A stretch of 9,226 nucleotides of DNA from Ahrensia sp. (lineage in GTDB: Bacteria > Pseudomonadota > Alphaproteobacteria > Rhizobiales > Rhizobiaceae): NCBI GenBank assembly GCA_024639025.1, contig JAHEJF010000043.1:1-9226 (forward strand), in the 5' to 3' direction. Every line of letters starts with the position of its first letter. Positions within the stretch are counted from its first letter, which is position 1. Under the pieces are notes generated by a model. The model ran no database searches. It worked only from the letters and a program-made list of their open reading frames with translations, and was not told the origin of the DNA. Below are positions 7,091-9,226 of this stretch, one piece after another. The position numbers and the translations under genes were made by a program.

Positions 7091-7429
7091 TCAAATGTCC
7101 AGCCATACCTGAATCGCGGCGACAGCGATGACGGTTGTGCCGCCCGTGTCAGGCTTTCCCTGATCCAAACCACCGAGTTCTGCCGTGACAGCGATATTGC
7201 CATAAGGAAACACTTTGGCGACTTCTGCCGTGTCGACATTTTCCGGTTCGGCGACACCAATCACGCATTTAACCACCATTTCGGATGGGTCTTTGCCCAA
7301 TGCGGGCGCTACCGTCAGTGAATTTCGGTAGAGGGCGTCTTTTACAGCCCGTATTGCAGCCTTTGTGTGATCCTCACCGCGCAGGTCTACGCCCATACCA
7401 AATTCTGTTGCAAAGCGTTTGAGTGTCAT
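7091..7429 (-). CDS. Lin0512-family protein, function unknown
   Basis: A 112-residue protein recognised as Lin0512 family (TIGR02058-like) by its N-terminus TLKRFATEFGMGVDLRGED, the helix TKAAIRAVKDALYRNSL, the central MVVKCVIGVAEPENVD, and the C-terminal GGTTVIAVAAIQVWLD. No biochemical function is established for this family to my knowledge. It is a small soluble alpha/beta protein with no signal peptide. The start was chosen at 7429, six bases past GAGGG (complement of 7436-7440). ATG 7435 directly abuts the Shine-Dalgarno, and the longer start at 7480 would add residues atypical of the family. It follows the AraC-type regulator by 73 bases on the same strand and precedes the glyoxalase-like gene by about 190 bases, so co-transcription with the regulator is possible but not certain. 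Confidence 0.85.
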   Translation of the reverse strand: MTLKRFATEFGMGVDLRGEDHTKAAIRAVKDALYRNSLTVAPALGKDPSEMVVKCVIGVAEPENVDTAEVAKVFPYGNIAVTAELGGLDQGKPDTGGTTVIAVAAIQVWLDI

Positions 7430-7470
7430 CGTCATCCCTCGGTTCGAGTTAGACTTGGCGCAATTGATCA

Positions 7471-7487
7471 ACCATTGCAAGAATGGT
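7471..7487 (-). other. Small stem-loop between araC-type gene and Lin0512 gene
   Basis: ACCATT (7471-7476) pairs with AATGGT (7482-7487) around a five-base loop, just past the end of the regulator gene. There is no T-run on either strand, so a terminator is not supported. It could equally be a small operator or chance. Confidence 0.25.
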
Positions 7488-7502
7488 GATTTTCAACCAC
7501 GC

Positions 7503-8543
7503 CTAGGCGCTCTTCAGCGTTTCCTCGCGGTATTCGGTGGGGCTTTTGCCTGTTCGTTCCTTGAAAGCGCGATTAAAGGGTGCAAGCGATGCATAACCAA
7601 GGTCAAAAGCCAGGTTGGTGATTTGCTCGCGGGCAAATGTGGGGCGGGCAAGTCTGCGCTTGGCTTCATCAATGCGATGATCGTTTAGAAATGCCGCAAA
7701 ATTTCGATAACCCAATCCGGAATTGATGAGCTTGCGCAGGCGGTGTTCAGGCACATTTATCTGGCCGGCGAGTTCACCGATGGAAAGACCGGCATTGAGA
7801 TACGCACCTTCTTCCATGAGATCCCGCAAGCGACCCAAATCGATCCGGTCTGCAGCATTCAGGCCCTCGTCCTGAATTTGCGTCTTGTTCTGAGGAGGAA
7901 TGGGCAAAAGCGATTTACGGATGGATGAAATCGAGGTCATCAGTGTCATTGCGACCGCCAAGGCCAGGGTAGCGACGACAAATCGGGCCAGCGGGTGCTG
8001 GGTTTCAATCGCTTCCAGAATTTCTATGCCCATAATGGCCGCTGCCATCAACGGTACCAGGACTGCCATCGTACGGGAGAAATGACGTCGAGAGGCGACC
8101 AGATCATCGGCGATACAACAGCGAACGACATAGATCGAGTGACCCATCAGGATCGCAACCATACTGACTTGCACGACCTTGGAGGCATTGATCAATTTCG
8201 GGAATGGTACGCAAATCAAATAGGTGGCTGCGATAATGACCAGCGGTATTGTCATCCACCATTTCAGCTTGAAATCGTCATTGTGCAGCGCCTGGATAAA
8301 CAACCAAAAGAACGCGGGTGACAGTACACCCCAAAGCTTGATCGGCACAACGTAACCACCCAACACTTGAACCATCAGGGGAAGTGCGACAATGCAGTAG
8401 ATTCCAGCACCAAGAAAAAACAACGCGCCAAACACCGCGACCAAACGAATTGGTCGCGGCGCGAGGATTTGAATAATCAGCGTCAGAGAGATGGCGGCGG
8501 CACCACCGCGCATGCTCGCTTCATAAAGTTCGATCAAGCTCAT
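7503..8543 (-). CDS. AraC-family transcriptional regulator with N-terminal multi-pass membrane domain
   Basis: A 346-residue predicted membrane-bound transcription factor. The first ~205 residues form about seven hydrophobic segments (near 13-28, 33-52, 62-86, 97-113, 122-141, 158-176, 186-205). A basic/polar linker (206-235) leads to a C-terminal AraC/XylS double helix-turn-helix domain at about 238-342, with LSIGELAGQINVPEHRLRKL as the first helix pair and the signature LAFDLGYASLAPFNRAFKER followed by TGKSPTEYR. Such 7-TM AraC proteins presumably sense a signal in or across the inner membrane; the ligand is unknown. ATG 8543 has TAGGA (complement of 8551-8555) seven bases upstream. It lies 56 bases downstream of a small secreted-protein gene on the same strand and upstream of the Lin0512 gene. 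Whether it regulates these neighbours or the convergent formate dehydrogenase operon cannot be told from sequence. Confidence 0.92.
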   Translation of the reverse strand: MSLIELYEASMRGGAAAISLTLIIQILAPRPIRLVAVFGALFFLGAGIYCIVALPLMVQVLGGYVVPIKLWGVLSPAFFWLFIQALHNDDFKLKWWMTIPLVIIAATYLICVPFPKLINASKVVQVSMVAILMGHSIYVVRCCIADDLVASRRHFSRTMAVLVPLMAAAIMGIEILEAIETQHPLARFVVATLALAVAMTLMTSISSIRKSLLPIPPQNKTQIQDEGLNAADRIDLGRLRDLMEEGAYLNAGLSIGELAGQINVPEHRLRKLINSGLGYRNFAAFLNDHRIDEAKRRLARPTFAREQITNLAFDLGYASLAPFNRAFKERTGKSPTEYREETLKSA

Positions 8544-8559
8544 GCGTGCATCCTACAAA

Positions 8560-8588
8560 GGTGGCGGCCTGGTTAAAAGACCGCCTCC
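8560..8588 (-). terminator. Stem-loop between the secreted-protein gene and the araC-type gene (weak terminator or leader structure)
   Basis: On the + strand GGTGGCGGCC (8560-8569) pairs with GACCGCCTCC (8579-8588) around a nine-base loop. This gives seven pairs including one G-T, one mismatch, then two more pairs. On the - strand it is followed by only TTTG, then the regulator's ribosome binding site. It begins 12 bases after the stop of the secreted-protein gene, so it may partially terminate that transcript and also sits in the leader of the regulator gene. Confidence 0.45.
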
Positions 8589-8599
8589 ATGAAATTTGC

Positions 8600-8872
8600 T
8601 TAGATGCCAAAGTTTGAGATTGGCGCTGACGGGAATTTTGTTCCTGATTTGCCGCCAGTGATTTTGCAGATTGCGTTAGCGGACGGGCTGTCCGGGTCGC
8701 AAAAGCGCAAGGTATCTGTTCGCTCAATGCTGCCTGTTGCTGTTTGATCAAGCTCGATAATCTGCTTGTTGTCAGCCTTGGTCGATTCGGCGTGTGCAAC
8801 GCCGGCAGCCATTGGGAGGGCAACAAGGAGGGTTGCGGCAAGTGCGGCAATTGTTGTGTTTCTTACAGTCAT
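8600..8872 (-). CDS. Small secreted (signal-peptide-bearing) protein, function unknown
   Basis: A 90-residue protein exported by Sec: MTVRN, then the hydrophobic core TTIAALAATLLVALPMAAG, and a likely signal peptidase I site after VAHA (residue 28). The mature part is about 62 residues and hydrophilic, with two cysteines (in RFCDP and AICKI) that could form a disulphide in the periplasm, and a Gly/Ser/Pro-rich tail ending SNFGI. I recognise no domain. The start at 8872 is preferred over the longer reading from 8968 because AAAGGA (complement of 8881-8886) lies eight bases upstream and the signal peptide begins there. It lies directly upstream of the 7-TM AraC-type gene on the same strand. It may be an exported accessory or signal for that regulator, or simply an unrelated neighbour. 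Confidence 0.8.
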   Translation of the reverse strand: MTVRNTTIAALAATLLVALPMAAGVAHAESTKADNKQIIELDQTATGSIERTDTLRFCDPDSPSANAICKITGGKSGTKFPSAPISNFGI

Positions 8873-9226
8873 CGTTCTGTTCCTTTCAAATGCAGCATCA
8901 GCTGCGCAATAAGGTGTTGAAACAACGGCTGGCATATTGAGTGGGGACTGGCCGCCGTAACAACGCATTCAACCTGGCGCTTCTTGCTGGTTAACGCTTT
9001 GTGAATTTGAAATTCGATGGACGATTTTCAGAATCGATCAGCATTTTTCAGATATGATTTGAATGGCTTTCGCAGTTTGCCATTGCCAAGCGATCTGACA
9101 TTGATCATCATTTGGTTATGAACGTCATAGCTTCTACAATGTCACTACACGAAGAGCTTTTGCTGCTTTGTGCGCGGATCGGATATTCACCACACACGAT
9201 CTCCTGAACCCTTGTTCGGCGCCAGT
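8873..9226. other. Non-coding stretch at the right end of the window
   Basis: About 350 AT-richer bases with no credible gene on either strand. It should hold the promoter of the - strand secreted-protein gene, and possibly that of a gene beyond the window. It contains the 20-base-period repeats (9001-9060) and a short + strand reading of 29 codons (9118-9207) without a ribosome binding site, which I do not call. No clear -35/-10 pair could be assigned. Confidence 0.5.
9001..9060. repeat. Three degenerate tandem 20-base units
   Basis: Units 9001-9020, 9021-9040 and 9041-9060 align without gaps. All three share TTT-n-A-n-A-nnn-GAT at the same offset. Units 2 and 3 share an exact TTTTCAGA (9025-9032 and 9045-9052) and match at 12 of 20 positions; units 1 and 2 also match at 12 of 20. 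The 20-base period is close to two helical turns, as expected for a protein-binding array. The region is AT-rich, so part of the similarity may be compositional. Confidence 0.4.

Noticed and set aside
9095..9207. Possible + strand promoter (CTGACA, 16 bases, TATGAA) and a 29-codon reading from ATG 9118
   Set aside because: The elements match consensus poorly, there is no ribosome binding site, and the peptide has no recognisable feature.

Overview
The window looks like a chromosomal stretch of an alphaproteobacterium, most likely Hyphomicrobiales (Rhizobiales) or a close relative. This rests on moderate GC with AT-richer gaps, PPK2 of the rhizobial/roseobacter kind, and a formate dehydrogenase that closely resembles, from memory, the two-subunit FDH1 of Methylorubrum extorquens. 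There are no tRNA or rRNA genes, CRISPR arrays, insertion sequences or phage genes. The genus cannot be fixed from sequence alone.

Left part, + strand (156-6435). A polyphosphate kinase 2 gene (ppk2) is followed by a probable terminator. Next comes a tight three-gene unit: the fused NuoE/NuoF-like beta subunit of an NAD-dependent formate dehydrogenase, a LysE/RhtB-family exporter, and the catalytic alpha subunit. The exporter sits between the two dehydrogenase subunits and is joined to each by overlapping start and stop codons, so the three are almost certainly one transcript with coupled translation. The alpha subunit should oxidise formate to CO2 at a Mo- or W-pterin site with a cysteine ligand and pass electrons through Fe-S clusters to the FMN/NAD site of the beta subunit. 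A strong hairpin holding the alpha-subunit stop codon in its loop closes the unit.

Right part, - strand (8872 down to 6449). In transcription order: a small secreted protein of unknown function, an AraC-type regulator with about seven membrane segments, a Lin0512-family protein of unknown function, and a small protein with a glyoxalase-like N-terminal domain. This group converges on the formate dehydrogenase unit at the shared hairpin. The secreted protein and membrane-bound regulator are adjacent and separated by a stem-loop, so they could form a sensing pair, but that is inference.

The last ~350 bases (8873-9226) contain no convincing gene. They hold three degenerate tandem 20-base units (9001-9060) that could be a binding-site array.

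No wholly new system is evident. The points most worth a second look are the exporter embedded in the formate dehydrogenase operon, the secreted-protein/membrane-AraC pair, and the 20-base-period repeats.
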